Of a stretch of 64,000 bases of DNA, positions 44,885 through 56,885 are shown one piece after another. The DNA comes from Kappaphycus alvarezii (taxonomy: Eukaryota > Rhodophyta > Florideophyceae > Gigartinales > Solieriaceae): assembly GCA_002205965.3 (NCBI GenBank), contig NADL03000546.1, forward strand, positions 496,001-560,000. The letters run 5' to 3'. The notes under the pieces were generated by a model. It was not told the origin of the DNA. It was given only the letters and a program-made list of their open reading frames with translations, and searched no databases. The first letter of the stretch is position 1; each line of letters opens with the position of its first letter. Both the position numbers and the translations under genes were made by a program.

Positions 44885-46150
44885 CTTGCAAGGCACCCGA
44901 AAGGACGAATGTACTTAACATGGGAGATTGCTCTCCATACGTGACATGATATGATATTTCCTTAGTGACTGAATGGGGAAAAATGTTCTTAGCCTGCACG
45001 ACATGCTCAACTGCCTCAGGCCAGTACCGCAGAGGAAGTTTCGCTTGGGCGAGTACAGTACGAGCAAGTGATAGAATTATTCCATTAGTGCGTTCCGCCA
45101 ATCCATTGGAGGAGGGTGTATGCGGGGTAGTGATTGATATGTTCACACCCTCAGCTTCAAATGAGTGTGCCGCCTTATGGAACTCACCACCACCATCAAA
45201 GTGGCATGATCTTACGACGTGTCCAGATTGCCGCTCAAGTTTGCGCACAGATTCAAGTACAAATGTACTGGCATTCCCTTTGGTCTTCAATGGTGAAGCC
45301 AAGATGAGACGAGAGCGCTCATCTGTTATAGTAGCAAAATAAAGATGCCCTGAGTGTAACATTGGATTGACTTGACCTTCGACATCAACATGTAGGTGGC
45401 CAGGCAGCAAGGCTTTGGTGAGAGAACCGCTGAACCTCTTCCTATACTTTCCGTTTAGGCAATATTCACATGATGGTTTAGTGCAGGTGGGCTTGGGCAA
45501 ATCAACGGATACAATTAGTTGACGAATATTGTCTCGGGTTCCGACATGGGCAAGATGATTATGCCAAATTTTTAGATAGTTCTCGGGTACCTCCTTCTTA
45601 ATGTTGGTACACAACGAAGTAGAACTTTTTAAGTCAGTATCGTGTCCTTTTTCTTCATGTTCTTCGTCGTTATGCTCATACTTCGAGTCGGTGTCTGAGT
45701 CAGTTCGTTGGTCTGAATCGTCAATACTGTCCGTTCTCTCGAATGTTTCATTACGTGACCCAATGCTTGCATAGATATCTTTCGTTGAATCTTCTGTAGA
45801 AATATAAAGACTGCTTGAATATGTGTCATCATCTATGCTAGATTCAGTCGATGTATCCTGGTCAAGCTCAATAATAGGACCATTTGTTTCATTAAGTTGT
45901 CCAGAGAGAGCAGACCTCGCAATAGCCATCATTGCACGTTCAGTGCAGGTGGTATCATCATTCACAGCTACATGCATTTGTTGGCTTGACGGTCTCCAAT
46001 GTAGTACAGTCCGTCAGCCTGTCTCGGTGCATACCCAATTATGCGAAAGTCATCAATTATATCGATGATTACTGCCCTTTGCGGACCAAATAGGGTGCAA
46101 ATGCCCTTAGATTCTAAGGCAGGGATCGAAAGAAGACTCATTGAGAGCCT
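44856..46150 (-). CDS. Copia element C: integrase exon
   Basis: The 373-codon minus-strand frame 45977-44856 begins with a Ser/Asp/Glu-rich acidic stretch (residues about 40-125). It then has the GAG-pre-integrase HHCC (WHNHLAHVGTRDNIRQLIVS, then CEYCLNGKYRKRF) and the integrase core: LHVDVEGQV (first Asp), CHFDGGGEFHKAA (second) and TPSSNGLAERTNGIILS (Glu). Upstream, after a frameshift near 46140, the protease-integrase linker is visible in another frame (IIDIIDDFRIIGYAPRQADG, YYIGDRQANKCM). The last codons run into the predicted intron. Confidence 0.85.
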
Positions 46151-46289
46151 AGAGCAACTAGTGTGTTGCTCAAGGACACATTAGTAACCCCTTCTTCTCC
46201 TGACCATGATACCTTACGGGTGCCCCGACGATCTGGACTACATTGAGTCGTCTCCAAGAAAGATGGGAACTTTGCATTTCTCAGCTTTA

Positions 46290-47286
46290 TCAACGACAAC
46301 TGTATTGGGTCATATGTGATGTTGTCCCTGAGTCTATCATGAGTGACTCATTGGTTGACGTGCCGAAATTAGTTTTTGTAATCACACTTAAATTGCCGGA
46401 CATAGCACGTGAAGTTGCTGCACGGTTCTTGCACTTGACAGACTTGTTCGCCCTCTTATCCTCCTCATCAACGATCCCATGCTCTTCCTTTTGTTCAGCA
46501 GATTCCTTTCCACTCGAGCCACCTGATGCTTTACCTTTAAGCACTTTCATGAACTCGCCAGACAGATTGAGCTTATTTCTGGGGTTGAGAGGATTGAGAA
46601 AACAGCGTGCTGTCGTGTGATTCGTCTTTTCACAAATGTGACATTTCCGCTCGCGCTCGTTGGTTAGTCTAACATTTGCACGATCGCTGCTTTTCTTTCC
46701 AGCAGTGAGAGTTTGTTGCTCTTCAATAATTCGGACACTGGCGCTCTCCCAGTTGACCTTTTCTTCTGCGAGAGTTTTAATTGCGGCCGTAACTGGCTGC
46801 AGCTGATCCGCCTCAATGGACGCAATCAGAATTCCAACGGCCATAACTTCATCGATAGTTGAGCCAATTGTCTTTATTTTTCCAGGAGACCACCCATTTT
46901 GTTATGTGGCCTGACAAATTGTGTGAGACATCACTGTATCGTAGTGTTAACAGCTCACTCATGCATGAAAATCTTGGAGCGGTGGACTTATAACTGTATC
47001 GTTGATCTAGGTTAGCTAGCATCTGTCACGGATTTCCAACCACTGACCTCACTACACGCAACTGTTTGTCAGTTAGTGCACTTATGATTATGTTGCTGGC
47101 CAACCTTTGCTTCTTCTTAAAGTCTCTAGCGTGTTCCTCGGATCTGTTCTCGATTGAAATTTGCTCGTTCTCCAGAACATCAGTAAGATTCTTTGCATCA
47201 CACGCAGACTCGACGCGAATGCACCATGGAGTGTAGTTTGATTTGGAGTCCAGGGGCCAAATCTTGACCTTGTCGGATTCTTCCAT
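46290..47286 (-). pseudogene. Copia element C: gag and start of protease
   Basis: From the ATG at 47286 (MEESDKVKIWPLDSKSNYTP, the usual UBN2-type opening) a single TGA at about 47028 and one frameshift near 46885 interrupt gag. Between them lies the typical MLANLDQRYSYKSTA then LTLRYSDVSHNLSGHI block. The frame 46844-46290 has an intact CCHC zinc knuckle (CHICEKTNHTTARC) and ends with the protease active site MIDSGTTSHMT. Only two lesions in gag suggest a recent insertion. Confidence 0.85.
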
Positions 47287-47358
47287 TGCAAAGAGTTGAA
47301 TAAGGTCCCTGAGTAAAACTTGAGGAGGTAGAACTGAGTACCGTAGCTTAGATGCAAT

Positions 47359-47370
47359 GCGATGCTACCA
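47359..47370 (-). other. Copia element C: primer-binding site
   Basis: Directly inside the 5' LTR the minus strand reads TGGTAGCATCGC. The first eight bases TGGTAGCA match the complement of the 3' end (UGCUACCA) of animal/fungal-type initiator tRNA-Met. Confidence 0.65.
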
Positions 47371-47634
47371 TCTTGAAGGAAAAAGATGATGAACTTCCTT
47401 TGGGAGGAGCCGCCTGGTCATTGCCAGTCCTTCATCCCCTGTCTTTATATTGAAAGTGCACTGCACTGTCAGTTAAGGCAGTGCAAGTATGCAACGTCAA
47501 ATTTGACCAAGCACTGACTGTAGGTTCTAATTTGACCAAGGCTAATTTGACCAAGGTTCTAATTTGGCCACATGTACACTTTTCAAGTTCCCACACGTGG
47601 AAAAGTGAAGTTCCTCTCTCGAACATCTCGGACA
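47371..47634 (-). repeat. Copia element C: 5' LTR (right copy)
   Basis: This is the near-identical partner of 42426-42690. The following GAGGC (47635-47639) is the exact 5-bp target duplication. Confidence 0.95.
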
Positions 47635-47639
47635 GAGGC

Positions 47640-48431
47640 AGTAGCGAAGTGACGTGTTTTGAGGAATCGCGCTCCATTAGTAGGTTCGACCTAATAGTCC
47701 TTTAACCCATTTAAAAAGCGCGTTAAAACTAAAAGTCAAACTCGACGTACTGTAGGTATCAAAATAAATGGCAACTGAGGTCGAGGATAATCGACGAATA
47801 CGCGGCCGCTATCGCAACTCGCAGCGGGTGCTCGACGGGAGGACTGAAGACACGGCTTTATATGCGGCTTAGTTATGCGACATGGTCCATGTGTGACGCG
47901 TCTGTAATATGTCGCGCCCCGCAACATGCAGAGTTTTGCCACCCTATTCAAACCTAATTGTTTTAGGTTTGTTACAGTGAGGTATTCAGGACTTTGCAAT
48001 GTTGCACCTGCATATGTCTGCGGTAAAGTAAACAGTCCACCATTGAGCCAGAAACTTGTCCGTCCCACTGGTTTTTGTCATTACAGTGACCTACCGTATG
48101 CATTACAGTAAACCGTCGCCACCAATGTGACGGGGGAAATCTTTTAATTTGTTCAGAAACCTGAACCATACAATAAAGGAGCTAGAACTCACCTCTATTC
48201 ATGCAGCTCGGCCCCAACATTCATCATCCCCTCTGCGCTACACTACTGCTCCCTTCTTTTCCTTCACTACTGCCAAGAAACATCGCGACGTGTTGATTTT
48301 ACAACACCTGTCTTGTGGGTGCGTTTTAACGAGCCACGTAGCAGTTTTATCAACAGACTAGGAAAGTGCAACCTGCAGGGCCACTAAGATTCATTGAAGA
48401 CTCTATTACAGCAACTAGTTTCTTTGGTGTC
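47640..48431. other. Region between elements C and D, no recognised gene
   Basis: The right-hand flank of element C's insertion site should continue the sequence left of 42421. A minus-strand reading (RDSSKHVTSLLPL) can be joined to the LINE side, but I see no LINE motif here. The remaining frames are short. Confidence 0.4.
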
Positions 48432-48745
48432 TGATAGGATCGGAAAAGGTGGGGGTGGAAAAGATTAATGAACCTAGGAAGGGGGTGTTCTGTGGTGCTA
48501 TGTTAACCAGCCCCCCTCTCGCCACTAACGGCAAGCACTGTTTATATGGCATTCATGGGTGCGAAATAACGTTCCAGAAGCCCACGCCGCGAGACCAGCA
48601 ATAATTAAAAGTGCAGAAAGTACTGCAAACAGCAATTGATAAACAACTCTAGAGTACATTAGCTGACCAACGTAAAAAACTGAGAAAAGCGCCATACAAG
48701 TAGCGAAAAGGGCAGGTTTTCGGTGACAGTTCAGGAGCCATCAAC
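48432..48745 (-). repeat. Ty3/gypsy element D: 3' LTR (left copy)
   Basis: It begins TGATAGGATCGGAAAAG and is repeated, with many substitutions, at 56407-56705. Shared blocks include GGGTGTTCTGTG, GACTAACGGC-type, CACGCCGCGAG and AACAACTCTAGAGT. The right limit is uncertain by tens of bases because the copies diverge. Confidence 0.75.
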
Positions 48746-48989
48746 GCGCCCTCGGCCCCAGATGGGAGCCTGGCGCTCCATATAACACTGACCTGGGGGT
48801 GATACAAGAACTCAATTTCTCACTCCTAGCTTCACGTCTTAGCTCTACAACTTCCACCCTGAGCACCTCCAACGCGTGTCTTCATCCCTAGCCGAGCCCC
48901 ACGACTGCAGCCAAACATCACAGATTCCTCCGGGCACGAATACGTCTACGCTCCTAAAGGACGTTTATTAAAGGCAACTGCAGGCTTTT

Positions 48990-50640
48990 AGGAGTGCTCT
49001 ATCCATGTCAACTCGAGCGGATATTCAAACGGCTTCAAACGGCTCAAAAACATTCCCTACATGGACCACTAGGATCTCGAAAAAGAACTAAAATCCGAAA
49101 ATTGAAATGGAAGAAAAGGCGTTGCATCGTGAGATCATGGAGGAGGCAGATAAAAGCGCGGGCGAACCTTTTCCCCTGTAAAATCCATTTATCAAGGCCA
49201 GAAGTGGCTCTCTGTCCTAAGCGTACCGGACTCTCGAACATTTCATCTTTAATAAGCTCCCTGGGAATGTGAATATAAGGAAGTTCGTCGCATTTTCAAG
49301 TAAACCCTATATGGTCAAGATCCATAGTCGAGAGTACAGGGCGAGTCCATCTATGACATCCGGTTTCGCATTTCATTCGGAGGATACCAAAGAGAAGATC
49401 CCAGGCCAGCAGAGGTATAGAACCGGGTGATTGTGGTCTTTTATAGCCAGAATATTGAAAAATTTGCGGCCTCGAAGTATTATGACGAAGGAATCGAGAG
49501 GAATCTGGTCATTCGACTAAGTTTGACGGAATTTTATTCTGGAGAGGATCATTATCTGGAGTTCCAGTAGTTTCTATCTTGGATAATCTCCAGATAAGTG
49601 TGAGGATCCTCTTTTAGTATCCGTGACAGCCCTACAGGGCAACAATACAGCATCGATGAAGAAAAAAAACAAGAAAATCTTATTGATCTTTACACTTTCC
49701 CATTTAACGGGATATATACTTTCTGGATACGCTGAACATAATACGTCGAAGCGCAACTTGGGAAAGGGAAAGATAATAATCTAATAATCAATATGGCCTC
49801 TATTTGGAACCTAAGTTCAAGAGTAGGAGTTATCTCGCAAATAGACCGGTGGTGCCAAAGCACCCGAATCAACATTTCTGTGCCCTCTTTCCGATGTCAC
49901 CGGAGCTATCCTCTATGTCTTCCCCGCATCTTCTCAAGAGCCATACCGGAATTTTCAGGGATTTTGAGGGACTATATGTCAGCTGCAGTGCCTAACGAGA
50001 TATCCCTCATCTTCGGTTCCGGACGTGCGGATAACTACTGGAAAACAGACTACGCTCGAGATCAGGATTCACTGAAACAACTTTGTTATCGTCTTCGGTT
50101 TCTCTCCTTAGTTGAAGTCCAGAAGTTTTTATATGAATTCTGCCCAGATCATGCATGCTTTTACCATATTAGGCCGGAACCGAGGTCAGCGAGATGAACC
50201 AAAAGTAGACTTCGCTGAGCAGTGGAATATTATATTGACGCTGCGTAGATGCCCAGATTTACTTGTTCTTTTGGCCGCTTAATTTACGTTGCGTCGGTTA
50301 TCGGATGACTCGGACGGAAGCATTCAATTTTTCTCGAACGCCAGATAAGACCCAATGCTTATCTACGACTGCGCCGAGAAGTAAGCTATGCGATTCTCCG
50401 GAGCAACCCTCAAGATTTGCTGGGCGAAAAGAACCCAGATGATTATTTGAAAATCTTCGATGTGCGGCGTCTAGTTTCATTGAGCGGGAAAGAAGTCCGC
50501 CTAATAATATGACGATTACCTACAAGCTGTCGGATCCCACGAAGAAGAAACGTCACCGTCCTCGTTTAAGAGTCTTGGTCACCTCTCACTCTGCAAATAA
50601 GCGTTTATATGCGGGTCGTCCCAGTTGTTGACAGTTTACG
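48990..50640 (+). pseudogene. Antisense accessory gene of gypsy element D (decayed copy)
   Basis: This lies between the integrase end and the 3' LTR of D, on the strand opposite to gag-pol. It is a broken homologue of the gene at 57546-59064. Collinear matching segments, scattered over frames, are: RTLEHFIFNKLPGNVNIRK (about 49223); SIYDIRFRISFGGYQ (about 49347); NLIDLYTFPFN (about 49680); LSSRVGVISQIDRWCQ (about 49808); CALFPMSPELSS (about 49880); IFRDFEGLYV (about 49950); RADNYWKTDYARDQDSLKQL (about 50024); IYVASVIG then RKHSIFL (about 50283); LIYDCAEK (about 50360); NPDDYLKIFDVRRL (about 50428); and PTKKKRHRPRLR (about 50535). An H3-like tail is not recognisable upstream. The position of the candidate nucleophile Cys reads Tyr in one frame. 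Confidence 0.7.
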
Positions 50641-50889
50641 TTGACAAGACACCTTTTATTTTACTTTCACACAGCCTTCTATATTGTAGCGGAAGTTTTA
50701 TAGAGTTTTTTTAAAAACATGATGATCAATCAGAATTGTATTCAGATGAAAAATAAGTGACAAAGGCAACAGATGAGAACGCATGGGGCAAAAATTAGAC
50801 AAATACGAGTCTTCGTCTACAAGACGGCTTAGGGATTTAATTCTGTAGAAAAAAACTGTTTCTGAGATTAAAGCACAAGACGCCTCCCA

Positions 50890-52090
50890 TGGATATGTCA
50901 TCGGCACTTCGCAAACGCGTTAGAAGTTAGCAAGTACCCAAGATGAGCTGTTTTCCAAAAGGACTGAAAAGCAGACCACTTAGCCGTGGAAGTTAAGGCC
51001 TTAGCATAGGCGAGCAGAGCATAATCTCCAGTATTAAACTTTTGGGGTTGTGACGCCTCAAATTCACTACGGGGCCGCTGAATAGACATATCTAACCTCT
51101 TTGCGCGAAGCACTAAGACTACCAGCATCTCTAGCCGGCGATGCTATGCCGAAACTTTCTGTATCAGTACACCGGGATCGGTCAGATCCATACGCGGTGG
51201 CACTCTGAATATGATTTGGAACGGGGAGCCACCTGTCCCAAACCGTCGGCTGTAGTAGCCAAAAAGAGCTTAGGGAAGCCACTGTTCCCTGCCGAGGCCT
51301 TTCCATATCATCATCTCCTTAATGAGTACTAAATAATGCGCACCATCCTTTCGTCACGACCGTTTAACATTGTAGAATAGGCCAGGACGGTGCTCCACTT
51401 GACTCTATTCTTTTTCATAAAGTCGACGAGAGATCAGTGGCCGGAAAAGATCCAAAATGGTCAGATATAACAGTCTTCGGGGGGAAAGAAGGTAAATGAT
51501 CTCTTTTTCCACAAAAGCGGTCACAAATTCTGCGGATGTGGTCTAAGGCCCGTCAGATACTCGACGGCGGTACGAAGGAATTAGTTTCCAACCTAAGACA
51601 TTGAGGAGCTTTCAGCTATGTCTTTGGAGTAGGTTCCGAAGAGATTTATGAGAGGAATGCTAGACATAGTCAGATAAAGTATAAGAAGCTTGGTCTTTTG
51701 ACATCTATTGCAGCTTTTCACTAACTCTCGATCGACTTTAGGCCCCTATATCGGTAGAGAACCATATTTTTTGTTTTCTCCCTATCCCAGTGCCCAATTC
51801 TGTCTTGAATTGTCTTCAGAATTCCGGACCTGCCCTTGGTTGCTATTCTGTAGTGCAATGAGAGGTGCGCATTTGTTGTCATCCAGATAGGTAATAAATT
51901 CAGGCAATGAGAAAACCAACACACGCACAGCAAGACTAACATGATATTCGCTTTCCCTCTTTCTCTTTAAGTAACATGAGATGCAGTAGCTTAGCTCGCT
52001 GGCAGCGAGGAGAAGTTGGGTTTCAGGGAAGGGGTGATTACTTGGACGGCTGGACGGCATACTTTTCCTCCGGGTTGTAAGGCAAGGCCG
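50890..52090 (-). pseudogene. Ty3/gypsy element D: integrase remnant
   Basis: The minus strand carries the integrase C-terminus at 51128-50898 (FNTGDYALLAYAKALTSTAK, then WSAFQSFWKTAHLGYLLTSN), matching NVGD..LVAHGQALNSAAK in element E. Upstream pieces at 51306-51067 and 51942-51721 (DRIGHWDREKTKNMVLYRY) correspond to E's HHCC region. The core between them is too decayed to show the catalytic acids. Confidence 0.7.
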
Positions 52091-53085
52091 GGATCCGCGG
52101 AATTCTAGAACCTCGAGAAGTATCGAATCAAAAGTATTGTGGACACTAGAGGTTTAATATTGGACAAAAAGATTATTAGTGGTCTGAAGTGCTGATAATC
52201 CCCTTTGGAGATATGGATGCTCTCACCAAAGACAAACCTGAAGTTCCTATTTGTATATATACGCCGGAGTCTGGAGCGCCAATTGTGACAAAATATCAAA
52301 AACAAAAAACGAAATGAAAATGAAAGGGGTATGAAAGGGGTAGTATAATACTGGATTGAAAGGGGAAATAAAAAGGGAACCCGGGCGGATAAACGTGGCT
52401 ATAGCCAAAAGTTGTTGTTGGAAAGGTTGCTGCAAATCCGGAAGTTTGAAGTCATGTTAAGAGCCAACACTGGGTTGGCTTTTATTCTGGGCCCCCAGAG
52501 GCCAGATAGGTATAAATAATAGTTGTCTAGGTTAGTTTTATCCACGACAGAGGGTAAGTAGTTTCAATGCTAGCCAAGTACTGGAGATACAAGTTAGAGA
52601 TGAGAAAAGTCGAAACTTGGCCCAATACGTGCCTTTTACTTGCAGAAATATAAGGTCCATGTTGGGTGTCGAGTAGTCCTTAATAAATTCCCTCGGGTCC
52701 TCTCGGGTAAAGATACAGTACCACTAACGATGGTGGTCGGCAGTCGGCATAAATGCCCATACTTTAACGTATAGTGTAGTACCTGCGGATGGCAGTGTTG
52801 TGGCCTGTACAGAGAATTTGATAAAAAAGATCACCCAAATCAGCTCTACAGGTGACAGTACAGTATGAGTGCCAATTTCAATACACATTCTTCGTACGCT
52901 TCTGTAATTTTAATTTCCATACCGTGAAGTATTTTGCGGTGCGTTTTATCAGGTGGCGCTTGGAAATATCTTGTTTTTGAAAAATCTGCCCTTCGATGTA
53001 GCGAACGAAACCGAACAAACACAGTTTTATATCGGGAGTCTCTGCCTAGCTTAAAGAGTCCATTGCGGAAGCATTAAAGAGTCCG
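52091..53085. other. About 1 kb of extra, unassigned sequence inside gypsy element D
   Basis: In element E the RNase H end and the integrase zinc region are separated by only about 300-400 bp. Here about 1 kb lies between them with no matching sequence. 52290-52420 is purine-rich (repeated GAAAGGGG). A separate insertion is likely, but no terminal repeats were identified. Confidence 0.4.
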
Positions 53086-53089
53086 TTGC

Positions 53090-54420
53090 GGCAGTAAGGT
53101 CTCCTTCGTCGACATGTGGGGCGCTTCGGAGCCCTTCATGCACTATTTGTGATAATTAATCGACTAGGCAGCTACATTCCTTAATCCCCGACGATATTCC
53201 ACCTCAAACTCGTACTACGCTAGAAATTGAAGCCATATTGCCAAACTTCCATGGAATTCGCTCCTTTTAAAGGCATGCTGAAGGGAATGACGGTCTGGTA
53301 CGAGTTTAAATTTCACAGATGAAAGCAAGTACACTCGAAATATCCTAATTGCGAAGATAACTGCAAGAGCTTACCTCTCACACGCGATATAGTTCCTCTC
53401 GGCGTATTTCATGTGCGATTTTCATATTGCATGGGGTTTAACTTCCTTTCTTCTTTTTCTGGGCATATACTGGGTCAATAACGCCACTATGGGCATTAAT
53501 TTCCACGATTAACAGCGCATCGAAGTCGAGGAAGCCCAGCACAGGCGGGGATGTGAGTTTCTTTTTTAGCACCTCGAATGCCTCCATCATCTCTTCTATC
53601 AAATTGAACTTCCTGTTTCCGGAATTTTCCGCACAAATAACGGCAGATATACCTGCGAAATACTTGATAAAGCGGAGATAATGCCGACTATGCTGAGGAA
53701 GCTCTGCTGTTCAGTCGTTTTTTTTGGTACTGGTGCCTCCTTGATAGAACTGATCTTCTCCTTGGCGACGAAATGGCCCAAATGCTTGACAATAGACTTA
53801 GCGAAGGAAAATTTAGTGATCTAAGCTTTATTTTGGCATTTATAATAGCTTCGAAGCCGTCGCCCAGATACACTCGAGCGAATTTTTTAGCTTGCAACAT
53901 GTAATCCATCAGTCGCTGGAACGTAGACGGTGCGTACATCAAGCCAAAGGGCATCAAATCGAACTTTTTTAGACAAGGCGGCACAGAAAGGTAGTCATTT
54001 CTTTGCACTCCCCACTCATGACGATTTGCCAATATCCTACGAAGAGGTCCAGGATTGTAAAGATGGAGCTTCCATTGAAGTAATCGAGTATTTCTTGGAT
54101 CTTGGGGAGCGTTCATTTTTCTGTTCAGCGCACAGTATTCTAATCGAAAAACACGTGCCTGTGGTCCTTTTTTGTCACAATGAAGACAAAAAAATACCCG
54201 GCTGAAGAGGCTTGAGTGATAACTCCTGCATCAAGCATTTTTCGATCTCCCGGAGAGCGATTTAGTCGTGACGTGGAGGCATTCGACGAGCCGTGCGGTA
54301 GATAGTGATCTCGTCCTTCAGATTGAGTACATTTTTATTCGGAACTGAGGAGGAGCGGAGCTCCTCGATAGTCCATGTGACTATCTTGGTTTCAAGGGGT
54401 TATCTAGTTACGCTTTCCTG
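53090..54420 (-). pseudogene. Ty3/gypsy element D: reverse transcriptase and RNase H
   Basis: On the minus strand, about 54330-53690 has RT (LKKFDLMPFGLMYAPSTFQR, then FARVYLGDGF, where YLDD is changed to YLGD). About 53700-53600 has IKEAPVPKKTTEQQSFLSIV. About 53590-53100 has RNase H across frames (PVLGFLDFDALLIVEINA, then AVIFAIRIFRVYLLSS, then YEFEVEYRRG). It is collinear with element E's pol. The RT active site is substituted. Confidence 0.8.
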
Positions 54421-54599
54421 TATTTCGTAAGGAAGATTAAATAGAAGGACTTTAAGAGCGCTTTTCATCCCCTCCTCGTTTTGTTCGCTCCCTTCTTCGA
54501 CTGCGGCTATAAAATTAACGGCTAGTTATTTATCATATTTTAGGGGTCTCGCAAATGTTTTCCGGTATCGCCTGCAACATATATGCTTCTAAGGGGACT

Positions 54600-55230
54600 G
54601 TGGAGTCGAGACCAACGATGGAGTCGGACATGACGTTTTCTCTAGGCGTCCCGACCTCTTTACTACCATCAGTCGCTTCTAGGCGGCTTTTTAATCGGGC
54701 TCCAAAGGCAGCACTACTTCCTCAGAGCCAATGAGCAGATGAACGCTTGGGGACCTGAACTCCAAACTTGCCCCCATAGCCGAGAAAGTTAAGATATCAA
54801 TAATTAGATCAAATGGAGACTTATCAACCAAGTAGTCCAGCTTGACCAATTTTCCCCGACGGTGGTGGGAACCTTGAGCGACGAGCCGACACAAAGGTGC
54901 TATCTCCGTTTGGAGCGGTACTTTTCTTCAACATGTAGCTCGGCCAAAGCTAAAGGCCTCGAGAAAAATCTACAGAAATTACGTCCCGTACGGCTCTACA
55001 GTTGAAGAGTGCCCATGTCTCTGTGTTATAAACCGTTGAGTTGCACCAAACGCAGCAAGAGTGTTCCTTTATCGACCACGACGACAATTTTGGGCACATT
55101 ATTCTTTCCCAACAGCCTTCTCATAACTTTCACATCCCCATCAGCATCCCCTCGAAAAAGCTGAGCGAATGTAAACCCGCAGTTGGCATTCGCGAGTTCA
55201 TCAACAAAGGACTACCTTTCGACGTATAGT
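54600..55230 (-). pseudogene. Ty3/gypsy element D: protease
   Basis: Frame 54894-54691 matches E's protease flap and tail (VDKSPFDLIIDILTFSAMGA, then LIGSEEVVLPLEPD). The upstream block reads TETWALFNCRAVRDVISVDF where E has TEVWALLDSGTVPDVMSADF, so the catalytic D-S-G is lost. A basic leader (SRKKKEKKK-like at about 55280-55260) and DELANANCGF precede it, as in E. Confidence 0.75.
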
Positions 55231-55399
55231 TGGAACTCGTTTGAACCTTTAATTCCTCTTTTCTTCTTCTCCTTCTTCCTCCTACGAACCGAAGCAAGGA
55301 ATTATTCTGCCGGCGGAACGGGAGGTATTATTAGTATTGTTGCGGATTATGCACTAAACGGGATACTGTAATTACCCGGAGACCATTCCGACGATATTT

Positions 55400-56406
55400 T
55401 CCGGCAAAGATTCCTCTTCAGCAGTTCAATTCGTCACTTTGACGTTCCCTAAGATTTACTGATAGGTTTCCGATTAATTTCAGCGGATGTAGTCGACTTA
55501 ATCGGCTATTCGAAGCACTTATTTTTTCATTGTGATCTTCCAAAGCACCGGAAGCCATGTATCGCGCCGCAGACAAGCATGTAGCCTCAGAGTGGCTCAA
55601 TTGAACACATAGTGTGCAATGATTATCGCGTTGTGGACTGTTCTCGCATCTAAACGGCTTCATAGTTAGATTCGCCACAATAATAAAACAGTCTAGGATT
55701 ATTTCGCCTCATACATAAAGAATAAAGTCTTGCGAATGTATGGGATTTAACCTTCTTCCGCTTGAAGAGAAGGTTAAGGTAAGGCAAGGCTTCATCAAGG
55801 GCATCCACATTATCCTCGATGTTCCTGGGCTAGCATCGGGATGAAGTAAGAGTCCTACTGGCGGTACTTCCATAACGTGAGGTGAGGATCCTAAAAACGC
55901 AATTAGAATCGCGTGAAAGTACTTCAAATTATTCACTAGATCGGCGTAGTTTTTAGGCCCTCGGAATGACACGAATTTCTGCAACAGCTAATGTCGATAT
56001 GCAGCAGCCCTAAATAATCCGAATCTTTCAATAGTTTAGAAACCAGCCCTTCCATACTAGCACAGATTTGTTCACTGATCCCAGCATGTCTTCGATCTCG
56101 AGGCCGATTTTCAATGCTTGACGGATGATTTCCTGTGACCGATCTTCCTCGGCTAACTGTTCGAATAAGTTCTCCTTGATAACGACTTGGTTCTTGGCAT
56201 CTTTGATTAGATCTCCCTGAGCTGCGAAAGAATCGTAGTAGAATTCAAACACGGGCTATTTAGTTATTCTAGGAGGAATAATGCATTCTCCTCACTGGAC
56301 TTCCTGGCCATCACAACATTCTCGTAGAAAAAAATCATCTTCATATCGCTGTCCTCGTGAGCGACGGAATTCGCACTGCAGGACGAAGCCCTCCACAAGA
56401 TTAGCA
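55400..56406 (-). pseudogene. Ty3/gypsy element D: gag
   Basis: It is collinear with E's gag over four frames. 56406-56264 has ILWRASSCSANSV then MIFFYENVVMARKSSEENAL. 56252-56028 has MFEFYYDSFAAQGDLIKDAK then EEDRSQEIIRQALKIGLEIE. 55984-55709 has MQKFVSFRGPKNYADLV. 55678-55418 has the zinc knuckle CTLCVQLSHSEATC. As in E, the first ATG overlaps the LTR-primer site junction. Confidence 0.75.
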
Positions 56407-56705
56407 TGATAGGATCGGAAAAGACAGATGTGGAAAAGATAAATGATTCTATGAAGGGGTGTTCTGTGCTGTCGGCTGTCCAAGTCCCGCCGCGACTAAC
56501 GGCCAGCACTGTTCATATTTTACTCGAGGGACAACAGAATATTCCAGAGCCACACGCCGCGAGGCCCACAATAATTTAATACCAAAAATACTGTAAAAAT
56601 AGTAGCAAAACAACTCTAGAGTGCAGTAGCTTACCAATGTACAGTAGAAAACTGGCTTCATGCGAGTAGAGAAAACTACTGGCACAAGGGGAAAATGTGG
56701 GTGAT
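56407..56705 (-). repeat. Ty3/gypsy element D: 5' LTR (right copy)
   Basis: This is the diverged partner of 48432-48745, beginning TGATAGGATCGGAAAAG at 56407. On the inner side the minus strand reads ...CTATCA|TGCTAATCTTG, where E has ...TCATCA|TGGTACTCTTG, so the primer site has lost the conserved second G. Confidence 0.75.
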
Positions 56706-56885
56706 TCAATATTTGAAAAATATTGTCGGTTGTGGCCCGAAATATCCTACAGGGTGCCCAGTAATACCTCTAAAATTACCCTAGAAAGCCGGCTCAAGGA
56801 CCCCCAGCAGACAAGCTGCGTTGGACATTACGGCCGCGGCAGCGTGCCTCTGAGTAAGTACCGTACGGACCTTACCATATCTCTC
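56706..56885. other. Short spacer between gypsy elements D and E
   Basis: About 180 bp separate the D 5' LTR from the E 3' LTR. No gene or motif is seen. Confidence 0.4.

Noticed and set aside
47640..48431. LINE sequence continuing on the right side of copia element C
   Set aside because: A frame can be bridged across the GAGGC duplication, but no recognisable LINE motif appears on the right, so it is not called.
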